From: Actinomucor elegans
Lineage: Eukaryota > Mucoromycota > Mucoromycetes > Mucorales > Mucoraceae
Length of the DNA: 64,000 bases
Reading direction: 5' to 3'
Assembly: GCA_026027325.1 (NCBI GenBank)
Contig: JAMSLZ010000003.1
Span: 806,001-870,000, forward strand
The notes below the pieces were generated by a model. That model was given only the letters and a program-made list of their open reading frames with translations, was not told where the DNA came from and did no database searches. Shown here piece after piece: positions 36,285 through 48,555 of the stretch (positions are counted from its first letter, which is position 1; the number at the start of each line of letters is the position of its first letter). Position numbers and translations under genes: made by a program.

Positions 36285-38039
36285 TTATTCATCCTCATTA
36301 AACATAAGTAAGCCCAGTAATGATTGATGATTTGACATATTTAAAAGTAATGGATCACTATCCGGTTGAATAGGTTGCTGATACACAAATGGCTTAACAA
36401 ACATCAACTCTGTCAAAGGAGAAGTGGAAGCCAATGAGTTTGCCAGTTGCATTGTATCCAAGTATTCTTGGTTCATATCGCATAGTTTGAAGATAGTAAT
36501 TGCAGCAGAAAGGTAATGTATGATTTGTTGAATTCCTCTTATTGAACAATACATGTCTTCAAGTGCATTACATTCAAATACGAGCTTTGTGATGTGTTGA
36601 ATCTGTAAAGCTGCTTTTGTGCAATGCTCTCTATAGTTGTTTATAAAAGGCCGGTAAAGTAGTATAATAGTAAAGTTGAAGGTAAGATACAGAAAGCATA
36701 CAGTATAGCACATAATTTCTTTGTTGGGATATTGGGCGGTGGATGTGATTAAAGCAATAGTAGTTGATAGTTGATTTGATAATTGATCGAAATTATTGGA
36801 TTTGCTATGCAAGTAATGTATAATATCGAACTGATTACGTGTTATCTTGGTCAACAGCATGAAGTGAACCATCTTTTCTCTTTCTTGTGCTTCGTCAAAC
36901 AATACACGAGGAATATCCATTTGATCAATTTGAGGTTTAGATACAGTAGGTAGGATACCTAGTTCAATACTATGTCTTTGTTAGTATTCGCTATGTTCAC
37001 AACTGGGAAATATACCTCATCATCACATCGTAACAATAGATAGCCCACAAGGTCCGCTTGTTTTCTTCTTGCTGCTGTAATTGAAGAGTATCACGCGGTA
37101 AATGCTTGCACATGTGTGTTATCATTTGGAAGTAAAATCGCGTTCTATAAATAAAGCCCGGTCTGCGTACATGTTCATTGTACTTCAGTAACAAAAACAG
37201 GGCTTGAATAGTTGCAATAGTCGCTGATTGATGTTGATGCAGTAACTGGATCGCTTGTTGATAATAGTTCCAACCACGTGGATCTCCGTTTGCTTCTTCT
37301 TTGATAGCAAAGTTCCATCTGGAAGCAATGCAGTAGACTGCATTGAGTAAAAGTGGATCTTGCTGTTGAACTTGAAATAAAAAGGAGGGCTTATGTAGTA
37401 TTGGTATGACTGGATCAACGAATTCAAAGTAGATTTTGATTAAATCATGCTGAATTATTGGGTTACCCGAGAATTCGTTCTTTTGTAGTGTATTTAAAGT
37501 GTAATTTGCTCTTCCGGTCGTATCGATTGACATGGTATAGGCTATTCCATGATCAATACTTGTGTATGAACGTGTGTTTTAGCAGAATCTATTTTACCTT
37601 CTTACCTTTTTCCTGCTCAATAATATCTGGGGGGATTTGGTTGGGATTCGAATGTGAAAGAGGTTCGACCAAGGGTGTATTATCCAATAGATTCGATAAC
37701 TGTCTTAGGAACTGTTCGAGCTTTTTTAGTCTCGGCTCATGGTTCTCAGCTATATTGGCTTTTGATATATTCGCGGCGGCTGTATCTTTTTTTTGTTGCG
37801 GTTTATCATAAACGCAAGTTGCATTTGTTCTTGAACAACGATCACAAGGTAAAACACCATTACACTTGACCTACATCGCAGCGTTGTTAGGGAATCTGGC
37901 TGAGATTATTCTCATTTATTACCTTTCTTTTCCTACATGGGCCACATGCTCTGGGCGATTTCTTTTTTACGGTAAGATCGTTGTTATTAGATAGTCTAGA
38001 TATCGTTTTATTATCATTATTATTTATAAGCGTTTCCAT
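36285..38039 (-). CDS. Zn2Cys6 binuclear-cluster transcription factor
   Basis: ATG 38039 gives METLINNNDNKT and then the zinc cluster ACGPCRKRK/VKCNGVLPCDRCSRTNATC at residues 32-58 (spacing C-x2-C-x6-C-x5-C-x2-C-x6-C), split by an intron after RKRK. A short linker (LKKLEQFLRQLSNLL) could dimerise. The middle and C-terminal parts are the fungal transcription-factor homology region (IYFEFVDPVIPILHKPSF, RTRFYFQMITHMCKHL, IELGILPTVSKP). Introns near 37600 and 36975 (the latter with branch site ACTAAC) keep frame, giving about 520 aa and ending LMFNEDE. It is a predicted sequence-specific DNA-binding nuclear regulator. The target pathway is unknown. Confidence 0.93.
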
Positions 38040-38123
38040 AGGTGCATTATCTTTTAAACAAGAGAAAAAGAATGTTTTATGTATAGAGCGAGAAAAGCAA
38101 TACTATATTTGTGTTACTAAGGT

Positions 38124-39444
38124 TTATTTAGTCTTTTTGATCTTTTTCTTTTCAAGCTTCTTTTCTTTTATCGCGTCTAAATCAGCCTTGGCTTCTTCTG
38201 CAGCTATAGCTTCTACTTTGGCAAATCCAACATGAGAAGTAATGCAAGTAGCACGACATTTGATATTGTATTCTCCTAGGGGCGTCACTTCTTCGTGCTC
38301 TAATGCAGCTCCCAAGTCCCAGCACTTGATAATGCCGTCTGATGACACGGATATCAATACAGTCTTATCTTCAGATGTCACTACAGATACTGCTTTGACG
38401 CGCAATTGGTGTCCTTTGATCTCTTTGACACATTCTCCAGATGTCACATCCCAAATACGAATGGTTTTATCTTCACTTCCTGACACAATATAATCCTTAC
38501 TGTCTAATGTAAAGTATTGCATAGAATGAATTCTTGATGTATGTGTAATTGAGACCGCTACTTTGGCATCCTAATATATATATACATTAGCTCATCATAT
38601 CACCCCATTATGTTATGACTTACAGAAACATTATAGATTTGAATAGATTTATCAAACAAAATAGCATATTGATCACCACTAGAATTCCATAATACCTTCA
38701 TAGGCTCTTCTCTACCCAACTTATTTACACTGGCTTTACGACCTGTCATCAAATTCCAAACAATAGCAGCACGATCAATACCCACTGACAAGGCAATTTT
38801 ACCGGTAGGATGAATAGCCATTGAATTGACTCTTCCTCTATGCATAAGTCAGTATATGGATATATATTTGCTTACTAATATATCAAACTTACTTGTGTGC
38901 TTTCAAGTTCTTTAAAAATTCCCAATCCTTTGTTCTCCACAAGTTAATGGAATGATCATCACTAGCAGATAACATGTATTTGCCGTGGAACTGAATATCT
39001 GTAATATCGCCCGAATGATGACCGCCCAAAGAGCCATACTCTTTACGCTTCTTGATGTCGTAGAGTCGAATAATTTCATCTGTGCTTCCTGAAGCTAAAA
39101 AATGACCTCCAATAGCTACAGTACGAATACAGCCTGTATGTGCTGGAATAATAAACACAGGTTCAAGGTTAACTTTTGTTCTCTAACAAGTTAGGGTCAG
39201 TACAGATCAACTTCCTATCATATATATATATACCTACTTCGTCGTTCCAAGTAGCATTCACACCGAACAAAAGACGCTCATATGTGCCCACGACAATACG
39301 AAAATCTTCCTTGTCTGCATGATCAAGTAAGGCGTTGGTAGGTAAAAGAGAGCTGGATCCAGTAACTTTTTCCAAGATCTGTTTCTTTTGTGCTTGCGAA
39401 TCTGTCATTTCTTCAGATCTCGATCTTTTTTTTGTTGCTTCCAT
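38124..39444 (-). CDS. MAK11: MAK11/PAK1IP1-like WD40 ribosome-biogenesis factor
   Basis: The N-terminus MEATKKRSRSEEM is basic and likely a nuclear signal. WD repeats follow: VGTYERLLFGVNATW, AHTGCIRTVAIGGHFLASGS, HHSGDITDIQFHGKYMLSAS, GRVNSMAIHPTGKIALSVG, DYIVSGSEDKTIRIWDV and ISVSSDGIIKCWDLG. The C-terminus is a Lys-rich helix (KEKKLEKKKIKKTK). WD content, order and basic tail fit Mak11/PAK1IP1, a 60S-subunit biogenesis protein acting near Rlp24 in the nucleus. There are several introns. Its 3' end lies 85 bp from the start codon of the co-oriented Zn2Cys6 gene (38039). Some of the family assignment rests on overall architecture rather than unique motifs. Confidence 0.85.
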
Positions 39445-40091
39445 AATAAATGGTGTAGTAGATCTAGTTTGAAAAAAAAAAGTTTTCGAGAAAAGCCTAC
39501 AAAACTGTCAAAAAAGTTTCGAGAAACATTGGATGAAACGTCATCGGTTTAAGCCAATCAACGTAGATTAATGACTGTAGTGCCTGAGCAACAAACACCT
39601 GCATATGTAACCCAGATTAAAGCTGGTTAAAGTTCTTTGTTGATAGTTTTATATAGGATTGTTTTTTGTCATTATATTACGCAAGCCATTAATTAAAGTA
39701 AATTCTAACGATAGCTATCTATTATTACAGTTTTTGTATTATACTTGTACTTAGGCTGTTACTACTCGCTTAATGAAATATGGCCATATAAAATATATAC
39801 TGGGAACTTGCTCAATAAACATATGAAAAAAAATTCTGAACCTTCAGTTTATACAAACAAACAGAAAGTCTTTGGGGGTAAACCATAAAGAGTATTGCTA
39901 ATATACTACCCCAATGGATGGTTTATGAAGATATTCGTATAAAAACCTAATCTGCTGACAATATTCAATTTGCAGACAGTTCGTTTTCTTTATATGTTGC
40001 TAGACAAGGGGTTAAAATTGACAACTTGATTAAAAAAGAGTATTTAGTCATAGCATTGGGAACATCCCAACAAAATAAAAAATAAAAAAAA

Positions 40092-40100
40092 TATAAAAGG
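40092..40100 (+). promoter_or_regulatory. TATA box of the micropeptide candidate
   Basis: TATAAAAGG is followed by a pyrimidine-rich stretch (TTCATTCTCATTTTC) and, 66 bp later, by an ATG. This is a typical fungal core-promoter layout. Confidence 0.45.
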
Positions 40101-40165
40101 TACACGAAACGCATAGTTTCATTCTCATTTTCATAGCAGATTCTACATAATAACAAACCACCAGC

Positions 40166-40231
40166 ATGCCCAAGATTAGACCCGACAAGCCCGCTCTTCC
40201 TTCGCCTTACCCTCTGCCACCCAAGAAATAA
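40166..40231 (+). CDS. Candidate proline-rich micropeptide, 21 aa
   Basis: The ORF starts MPKIRPDKPALPSPYPLPPK and ends with one more Lys and TAA. It carries seven prolines and is basic at both ends. It is preceded by TATAAAAGG at 40092 and followed by an AATAAA signal at 40343, so a transcript of about 220 nt is plausible. No alternative longer frame or good donor was seen. The composition and flanking signals argue against pure chance, but such short ORFs occur often. Function unknown. Confidence 0.35.
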   Translation: MPKIRPDKPALPSPYPLPPKK

Positions 40232-41152
40232 CTTGCATCAATTGGCCATTCTAGTGAAATGGTTTACTGCTATCTCTCCGTTTCTACGTTCTTCTGACGA
40301 GAAAGAGGCGCGTTTCATTGTATCTAAATCAAAAGTCTTATGAATAAAGTCTTTTCATTTATTGTATTCTTCGATGGTATTTGATTTAAATAATATCGTG
40401 TTATTGCTTTTGTTCAATCAGTCGAATTATTGTTCAGTAATAAAAAAAAAAGGGCTATAAAGGTATATCTATAAAGAACGCTGATTTGTCGAGGACACCA
40501 TGAAAGTTCAAGTTTCAAGACTATGAAATCATTGCTTGTGTCCCACAAGGTCTAGCTTCCCGTTTTTCAAAACTTCCAGACCAAGTCCTAGCGATCAATA
40601 GTAGACTATTAAACAAAGAGTTTAGTATGCTTACCAACTTTAAGTTCAAATTTGAATACATATTGCATAGAGAAAAGCAAACAAATCGTACACTTTCTTG
40701 ATAAAACCCTTTTTATTGAACAGAAGTAAGGTGAATTTCAAAATGTGGTTTATTTTTTTTTTAGAACGGAAGTATAAGGACATAGTCATTTAATAATATA
40801 TGCTCAGTTTACTGTATTTGAGAATATGCATACGTATCTTTGTTGTATTTTTGATTTTAAATTCCTAAACAAACGCTTTTAGTAGTTATAGCATAATTAA
40901 CAAAGGAGAATATGCAATGATCTTTGCAGTGTTAGATACAATGTTATATTTTTCACAAAATTTGACCAAGTATCTCGCTTCCAACGGTGTTAATAAAAAA
41001 AGAGAATCAATTGGTACTAAATTTTTTCGCGCTAATTGTCGGTGCCATTGTTCAACCGCTACTACCCTATAGAAAGGAGAGAGCATATAATTATAATAAC
41101 AACTATTTGAATAAAACATATCGTCATTGCCATCATTCGATTCATTTAGTTT

Positions 41153-42517
41153 TTAATCATTACGTTTATTAAGATACTTTTGAAGTTGTAAGCGGAAAGC
41201 TTTAATTCTTTGCATAGAATAATAAAAGTAATCAAAATCAATTTCACTTTGACTTGCCTGTACTAGGCCCCAAAGGCCCCAAAATAAGAGACAAGCCATT
41301 TTCCATTGGTCCACCTCTATCAATAGTGAGTCTAAATCCTGATTACTATCATAGGAAGTCAAGAACAAGCGCTGCTGTTCCTTGGTTGGGTATTGATCTA
41401 AATGCATCGTCGCTGGCTCTGCACTGTGATAATCATACATCCATTCACAGAAATGATTGGCTATATCAAAAGCTCTTGGATTATAACCTGCATATTCAAA
41501 ATCAATAACTACCAGTTCATTTGTACCATTGATTTTCAAGATATTGCCATATTGAGTCTGTAAAAGAGGTTAATTTTTTTTATCTTAATCAAGAGCTACC
41601 ATGGCTGTTTTACTTACATCGTTATGCGCAAAAACGATTGGACTATCTGTCTGGCTCAAGATCAACTTGCACAGCTCAATATCATTTCGCAATTGAATTA
41701 CATCTAAGTCAGTGTCAATTTGAGATTGCCAGCTCTTATTCTTTGCAGACAAGATGGGCAATAATTCTGTTACCAACATCTTGTACCATTTATCAACATT
41801 AGACCATACTTCCAAAGTCTCTGTGTTAGATGGAGGAAAAGTCTCGACAATTGAATGCAATTGATGCAAACGCGAAGCAATCTCGGCTGAAATGGGGGCT
41901 TGGCGGATATCATCCTTTGTTAGAGTAGTGGAAGGTAGGTATTCTTCGAATCGACCATTACCAAAAGTGCCAAGTAGCTTGGGCCCAATATGGAGTTGAG
42001 ACAGACGGCTTAACCAATCAAGTTCCTTGTCTCGGTCAAGAATTTGGTCACACCCAACACCATAGACGCGAAGGAGCATACGTTTCGATCCCGTAGTAAC
42101 AAAGAAGACAGCGTTAGTCATTGCTCCACTCACTCGATCGATTTTGAGGTCATTGTTTACGACCATCCAGTCTTTAAAGAGCGTCGAGATTAATGATTGT
42201 ATGGCTTTGTTAAGCTCCTGGCCTTTAAGAACCCTGTTTGATACGTATTAGTGTTCGATATGAATATAGATTGTATTGACTTACGATAAATCAATAATGA
42301 TCTGACAGCTGGGCACTTGCTCCTTAACTGGTTTTTGTTTGATCAATATATTACCATTGGATTGGACAATATTTGAATCAATAACCATCAAAGCAGGGCT
42401 ACTTTTACTACGCGATGAGGGTGCAATCTTCTTGTGTACATTGTGTATTTTACCGATTTTATTCTTTAGCAAGGTCGATAATCCCGGTCTAGTAGTTGTA
42501 TCAGTTTTAGCAGACAT
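41153..42517 (-). CDS. Choline/ethanolamine kinase
   Basis: It starts MSAKTDTTTRPGL and has a variable N-terminal ~110 residues. The kinase core follows: KIDRVSGAMTNAVFFVTTGS (nucleotide-binding region), LLRVYGVGCDQILDRDKELD, LHIGPKLLGTFGNGRFEEYL, then AHNDTQYGNIL after an intron (catalytic HND-x4-GN) and VVIDFEYAGYNPRAFDIANHFCEW (metal-binding DFE). It ends LQKYLNKRND. The enzyme phosphorylates choline or ethanolamine in the Kennedy pathway. Motifs do not separate CKI1-type from EKI1-type activity here. The promoter region lies at 42518 onward with TATATATATAAA near 42650. Confidence 0.94.
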
Positions 42518-43598
42518 TTTTGATAATATAAGAGAAAGAAGTAATGCTCAAAAGGAGTTTTTTGGGGTGTCTTTTATCTTTTTCATTTTGAAACCCAGAG
42601 TATCTCTGTGTTTAGCTACACGCACGTGAATTATATATTTAGAGTGGTATATATATATAAAAAAATAGAGTACTATAAGCTTCAGCCTATCAAAATCAAT
42701 AATGATGCATTAGAGCGTATCAAGTGACGGCTGTGGGACCTCACGTTTCGATAAACCAATCAAATCAATTGGAGCAACGTGAGAAAGCATATATAGGAAT
42801 CTTTGCAAATCAACGCACTGATACTTGTCAAATCAGCTATCAAACTAGTCAGGCCCAATTTCCGGTAAGTATGCATTGAAATTGACGTGTGCTTCACTAA
42901 TGGGAGAAGTTACCTTTTGATCATCACTAAAATAAGACATTTTTTTTGTTTATTCACCGTAATTTTCAAACTCATTCAGGGCGAAACACAAAGTGATACA
43001 TGTATCATGTCATCATCTATTATCTATAAAGAAGAGCCAACTAGACTTACTGGCACTGTATGCATATTAATCTCATAGATAACAAGAATGCTACTACCAT
43101 TTGAATATAAAGCCTCATCTTATTACTGCAAGCGCTTGGCTAATATGCATGCAATAGTACGTCTGACTTTTCTTTAAAACGTAATGATTAAACGTTTTAT
43201 TGTGCACATCTCAAGACTTGAAAATGTTATGTCTTGTGGTTTCTTTCACTGACGCATGCGACGTTACGTAGATCATAACCAAAACAAACAAACCGTAAGC
43301 TGCATATCCATCAGAAAAGCTTTTATCGTCATACGTAATCTTCTACCGAGTACTTGTCTCACAATATTTCTTTCCGGAGGCTGGTGATGATAATGAGAGT
43401 TGGTAGATTAATACTGTCCACATTAACCATGATGAGGTAACTATACATGTCAAAGTAGATTGATAATAATAGAAATCTTAGTTCCATCAAAGGGAAGGGA
43501 AAATGGTATCCCATCGAAGAAGAAAGTTGTCTGCATATCAACTTTAGTAACTGTGACTAGCGCATTCATATACGTAAATAAATTCTATTTGGTTTTAT

Positions 43599-43665
43599 CT
43601 AGATTTTTAATCGATCTCGGTTTAAGGCCACAATCTGATTACTAAATTATGTTCAAAATGAACTG
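43599..43665 (-). repeat. Reversed copy of repeat-A core and arm
   Basis: The blocks TAGATTTTTAATCGATCTCG, CACAATCTGATTACTAAATT and ATGTTCAAAATGAACTG reverse-complement to the arm-core structure of the ~160-bp units. Confidence 0.55.
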
Positions 43666-44540
43666 TTTTATATACTAGATCTTTTTTTTAATAAAATTAC
43701 AATGTGTATTAAATCATTATTGACTAGCAGCCATTTACATTTGTTTCATGGAAATCAGGCTTAATATGCTCTAGATCTCTTAATTAATCCAGTTTAGTTT
43801 CTTATTTTATAAAGAGACCATAATAAGAATGAAACATAACATTTACTTGCAAAGTTTATCAAACAATACTTTTTGATAATTGATATTATTTGGTCTTCAT
43901 TATGGAGATTAGTGTCCTGTGCCTGGTTAAGCAGAAAGTTACACTCCATTCTAAGGCTTAATCTTTTATCCAGGAGTGAGACCTTTATTCCATCCAATTC
44001 ATACAAAATAGTGGCTTAAGTCTAACCTTTCTACAATTTACCATGCAAACATATTTGCACTCCGACTTTCACTTTGATGCACAATTCTAATGTAAAATAA
44101 AATCGCTAACATGTACTGCTGCGTGTGCTACATTTTTCACATTGTGATTTATATCTTAAAAGTATCACTTTTTCTATGTAAAGAAATAGTATTCAGATTT
44201 TATTACAAAGGGAACCATACCAAGAAATAAGAAAATGAAACTGATTCAAAGCCAGAGGCTTACATAATGCGCAAAGCAAAAGGTATTGGCATACGAAATA
44301 AAAATTTCTTTAGCTAATGATATACATTTTTTTGTTATTCTTGTTACTATTCTATTTCAAACAATTCAATCACCAAGGTAATTATTATTGCCCTACTCCA
44401 TTAGCTTATTATGCACGTACTCCAGCTTTGTAGGCTTTACTTTGCTCGTAATACATCCATCAGTACACAGAATAAGAATCAAGAGTATTCATTGTATATT
44501 GATATCAAGGATTTGGTACTTGAACAATGGAAAACAATAT

Positions 44541-44588
44541 GAATCAAGAAGATATAGTCTGTTTGAATCAAGAAGATATAATCTGTTT
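44541..44588 (+). repeat. 24-bp tandem duplication
   Basis: Two adjacent copies of GAATCAAGAAGATATARTCT-GTTT differ at one position (G in the first, A in the second). Confidence 0.85.
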
Positions 44589-44737
44589 GTCATCTTTCCA
44601 AAAAAAAAAAAAAAGGCTCCAAGCTTGGCTGCCTAACAATAGTTCGGAATCAGTCAATGAAACTGAATTTACTTGAAAACCTCGTAACAACACTAAGCAA
44701 TACAATATTAAACAGTACATTTATTAGTAGCAGGTTT

Positions 44738-46695
44738 CTAAATGACCAAATTCTCGTCTGCCCAAAGTTTAAAGGTACGGTCATAACCAGATGAAGCAAT
44801 AAAGTTATTATCTAAGTTGAAAATACTGTTAGTAATCTTTCATTGTATCTGCAATAACAATTACCTTTGGATATATCTACACCCATCACCTTTCCATCAT
44901 GTCCATCTAAACTCTTGATCAATCTAAAATCATCGCCAGACCATATTTTAACACATCCATCATAACCGGAAGTGGTGAGGTATAAACCGGCGATATTGTG
45001 AGGGTCAGAAGCGCTATTATTGTTTGTTCCAGGTACACCTTTGCTATATTTGACATCCGACACAAGCGATTGATGTGCTGATATGGTGTAGAGATTACGC
45101 AAAGTACGAATATCCCATATCTTTACTGTATTATCTGCACTTGCTGATGCTAAATGATAACCATTAGGTGACCAATCTAAGCCTAAGATATCTTTCATAT
45201 GTCCTTCTAATGTCATGGAAGATCGTCCAGTTCTTGTATCCCATACTCTACCAATAGCATCCAAACCACTATCATCAATGAGGTAATCAATAACTGTACT
45301 GAGCATTAGTAGATAATGATTTTTTTTTTTACCCTGTAGCCACTAGACTTCCATCACATTGAAATGCGATAGAGTACACTTCCTTTGAATGACCTTCTTG
45401 TAATAATAATTCCTGTGTTGTCTGCACATCCCATAAACGCCAAGTACCATCAAAACTTGCACTGCCTAAGTATTTACCAGAAGGATGAAAGTTGATACGA
45501 GCAACACGTCTGGCGTGTCCTTTCAGAGTAGCCATAGGTGTCTCTCTATATACGCAATGAATACAAGATAAGCATTAAGGATAGTATTCACTTACTTTTC
45601 CAAATTCCACAATTGAATTAAACCGTCAGCACCACTCGAAGCTAAGTTCAAAGCACTTTTTTCTTGGCTAATAGTGGCTTCTGGATGAAAAGCAACACCA
45701 CCCACTTTATCGTTATGTCCTTTCAATGTCAACACATGCTCACAGTTGGGTACTGTCCATACTTTACACAACCCAGACCAAGCGCCAGTTACAAGCAGTT
45801 TTGAATCAGGACTGAAAGCACACTGAGCAACGGGCCGATCATCAGCAATCTGTGAGGACCAGTTGGAATATGCCTTGAGTTTGGTAAATAATTCTTTTCT
45901 GCTTGCTTTTAATAATGCTAGTGGGATGTTTTGTTCTTCTTTTTGTCTATCGTTTCTTTGCTTTGCTCTATAGCATGTGATTCAATATAAGCCTTTTGGT
46001 TATAGCTATACAATAAAGTATATTACCTAGGTAGCGAGTATTTAGTGATCCATTTTCTTGCTTCTAATAGTTCAACAGGTCCAGGCGTGAAAAACTCTTC
46101 ATCCTAGATCCACAAGTGTTAATTATATATAAATGTGTCAAAATTCAGTGAGCTTGTTACCTCTTCTTCTTCTTCACTTCCGGACTCTTCGCTTTCAACT
46201 TCATGGCCTTGAATCTTGGACAGCAGATATCGAAGACGATCACGTCGATCACCAGGCTAAGGAATTTCTAGTTAAATCAATGCATCCAACAGTATATTAT
46301 AATACATACGCCTTCACCAAAGAGGCACTGAGGTTCTCCAATATCTCGGAGCCTCTGTCGAACACGCCCATCGTCTGTGGGCACGGCAATTTGAAAAGCA
46401 CGCTTTCTACGCTCGAATTCAGCCAACACTTGCTTATCTGCTTCGCCTATATTGACAGAATAAGCAGGCTCTGTACTTTCAGCTGAAATAGCATGTATTA
46501 GTATCTGGTGTGTGGACAGAAATAATAAAAAAAAGCAAGTGTACCTAAAGCATCGAGATCGATGCCACTACTGGTTGAAGCAGCAGCAGTTTCATCCAAA
46601 CGAATACGTTTTACGGATTCTTGACCTTCTAAAGAACCAAAATGAACGCGAGGCTTCGAGGTAAGTTTCGAGATTTGGGAGGGTTCGTTATCCAT
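44738..46695 (-). CDS. PRP4: PRP4, U4/U6 snRNP WD40 protein
   Basis: The N-terminus [20 protein letters not shown] is followed by the splicing-factor motif ([26 protein letters not shown], then [19 protein letters not shown]) seen in PRP4 and PRP18. An acidic stretch and the PRP4 linker ([18 protein letters not shown]) come next. The WD40 propeller includes [94 protein letters not shown] and [12 protein letters not shown], ending [15 protein letters not shown]. Short introns interrupt the gene throughout. Known role: with Prp3 it holds the U4/U6 di-snRNP in the tri-snRNP. The N-terminal motif plus propeller makes the call firm. Confidence 0.95.
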
Positions 46696-46741
46696 TGTTG
46701 AGTGCGTTCAGAAAGAAAGAAAAAAAGAATGCCAGAAATAA

Positions 46742-46960
46742 ATGAATTGGTTGTTTTACGTGACTACTGTCGCTTTTGCTTTGTTTGCTGGATCCACTAC
46801 AGCGAATTGCGGTGTTTTTATTAAAATTCCCCAAGTAAAAAAAAGTCCTTTCACTTTTAAAACTCGCGTTTTAGCCAATCCAGTTGATATCCATAAGACT
46901 TGCTTTACACCGAGACCCTTAGTAAATGTTATAATACAGATTTACATTATATATATATAA
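46742..46960 (+). CDS. Possible small secreted protein, 72 aa
   Basis: It opens MNWLFYVTTVAFALFAGSTT with a signal-peptide-like hydrophobic core, then ANCGVFIKIPQVKKS, and has two cysteines. The ATG lies only 46 bp from the PRP4 start codon on the opposite strand, so it would need a very compact bidirectional promoter. The C-terminal IIQIYIIYI comes from a TA-rich run and looks non-coding. Probably chance or a relic. Confidence 0.2.
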   Translation: MNWLFYVTTVAFALFAGSTTANCGVFIKIPQVKKSPFTFKTRVLANPVDIHKTCFTPRPLVNVIIQIYIIYI

Positions 46961-47777
46961 ATATTCACTTTTTTTTCATATTAAAAACTCGACCTATTAT
47001 CGTAAAAACTAAAACTCAGAAACATGTATAAACTCGAGAACAGCTCCAATATACTATATAAATTTTGCATTATTCGATGTATAACTAAATTATGTAAATA
47101 ATACTCTCTCTTTCTCTATATATAAGCGTTTTTATTATGGTAATCTCAAGGTAAAATAAGTAAAGAGGAATTTTATGGTGAAAAAGCTTTCTGTAGAGCA
47201 GGCACTCCAATTCAAGGCGACCGACCATGGTTCATTATAATAATAATAAGGCGTTGTTGAGCCTCCGAAAGCCAATCAAACGAAGCTTTAAAAAGTGTAT
47301 AAATTTTTAGTATTTCCTGCTATGTTCCCCAATTGACAAAACTTTTGGTAATATTTTTTTTAGCTATAAGCATCTCTTTTCCGGACTATAGTTTATGAAA
47401 ACAAACCAATTTTTGTATATAGAGGTACGTTTTGGCTATTTTATTGTACTTATATATATATACATACAAATTTCAACTTTTGAGCTTGAAAAGTAAATAT
47501 CCAGAAAATCGCATGAAATATGTCTAATAACTTGGAGCTTTTTGAGTATAAAAGTTAATATACTCTCCATATAATTCGATACAAAAAATAAAATAAAAAT
47601 TGGCTTGTGTCTATCTGGATTCATTTTTATGACCTGAAAGTTGCATGAAAGTATGTCCAATCCATTCACCCACTGTTATCCAATAAAATCTTTTTAAATT
47701 TTTACACACAGCTTGGAAGTTTTTTCATGTATACCAGATTCCTCTTTTCTTTTGTAAATAAAATCAATTCGTTCAAC
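46961..47777. other. RSA3 upstream region, no gene recognised
   Basis: AT-rich sequence with TA dinucleotide runs near 46950 and 47455. Nothing recognised. Confidence 0.4.
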
Positions 47778-48555
47778 ATGGTCAATACAAAATCAGTTAT
47801 TGGTAAAAAGAGAAATGCCACCACAAAGATACAATCAAAGCCAGCAAAGTCTTTTAAAAAGGCCGAAGAAGAGGTATGGCAATAGTTTTTTTTGTGAATT
47901 ATTTGATATTTTCATATTGATCTCTTTAATAGATTCACGATGATCTCGGTAATATACTTTGAATCAAGCATCTACAAAGACATACTAATATCTGTTGATT
48001 GATAAAGAGACACAAAATGAAGGTTTATTTGATAATCTGGACGAAGAAATGGATCCAAATGAATTGGAAAATATAGTGAACCATTTGGAAGAGAGCGGTT
48101 CTGACGACGAAGATGAAGAAGACGAAGAAGCTGAAGAAGCTGAAGAAGCTGAAGAAGCTGAAGATAGTAACGAGGATGAAGAGAATGAAGAAGATGAAGA
48201 AGACGAAAATGAGGCGGAAGAAGCTGATAATAAGAAAAACGATGATAAAATGGAAGATGTACAAACTCCAGCATCAAAGGAACAAGAAAGTACATCCAAA
48301 CGATTCAGAGACCTGTATATGACCAAAGTAACTCAGGCTTTCGGCTCGGATCTGGATCAAATTAGACAGGTAATGTCAAAATTAGTTCATTTTGGGATAT
48401 TGAAACGAAAGAAAATTGAAATCAATGATTAGGAACCCAACTTCAATGGTCCTCGTTTAAACATCTTGATTGATTCACTGGAGGCTGGTATAGATATCTT
48501 TTCTTCATTAGAACAGGAAATCATTCTTGCCGATGAGGAAAAAAGCTTAAATTGA
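47778..48555 (+). CDS. RSA3: RSA3-like ribosome assembly protein
   Basis: Four exons start MVNTKSVIGKKRNATTKIQS. Introns follow EEE, HDDL and IRQ. A long Glu/Asp-rich tract fills the middle (SDDEDEEDEEAEEAEEAEEA and onward). The C-terminal module FRDLYMTKVTQAFGSDLDQI, then RQEPNFNGPRLNILIDSLEA and GIDIFSSLEQEIILADEEK, matches the RSA3 domain pattern (short helix, Asp-Leu-Asp-x-Ile-Arg, then FN.. and the I-x-x-L helix). Rsa3 acts in early 60S pre-ribosome assembly in the nucleolus. The last intron lies exactly between IRQ and EPNF. The protein is about 190 aa. The acidic tract is encoded by repetitive GAA/GAC triplets. Confidence 0.85.

Larger units (their letters stand above)
39445..41152. 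other. Intergenic region holding a micropeptide candidate
   Basis: Apart from the candidate at 40166-40231 with its own TATA box and AATAAA, no coding sequence is recognised. A short T-rich run occurs near 40750. Confidence 0.4.
42518..44737. other. Intergenic region with a repeat copy and a 24-bp duplication
   Basis: This interval contains the divergent side of the choline kinase promoter, a reversed repeat-A core (43599-43665) and a perfect-but-one tandem duplication (44541-44588). A possible intron (GTAAGT near 42863 to CATTCAG near 42980) leads only to a 23-codon ORF. No gene is called. Confidence 0.45.

Noticed and set aside
42789..43140. Possible spliced gene upstream of the choline kinase
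   Set aside because: A TATA-like box and a plausible intron exist, but the spliced product has only 23 codons and the following open stretch cannot be joined with a normal intron.
47972..48326. Long minus-strand open frames opposite RSA3
   Set aside because: They are mirror images of the GAA/GAC-rich acidic tract and contain only Ser/Leu/Phe low-complexity text.
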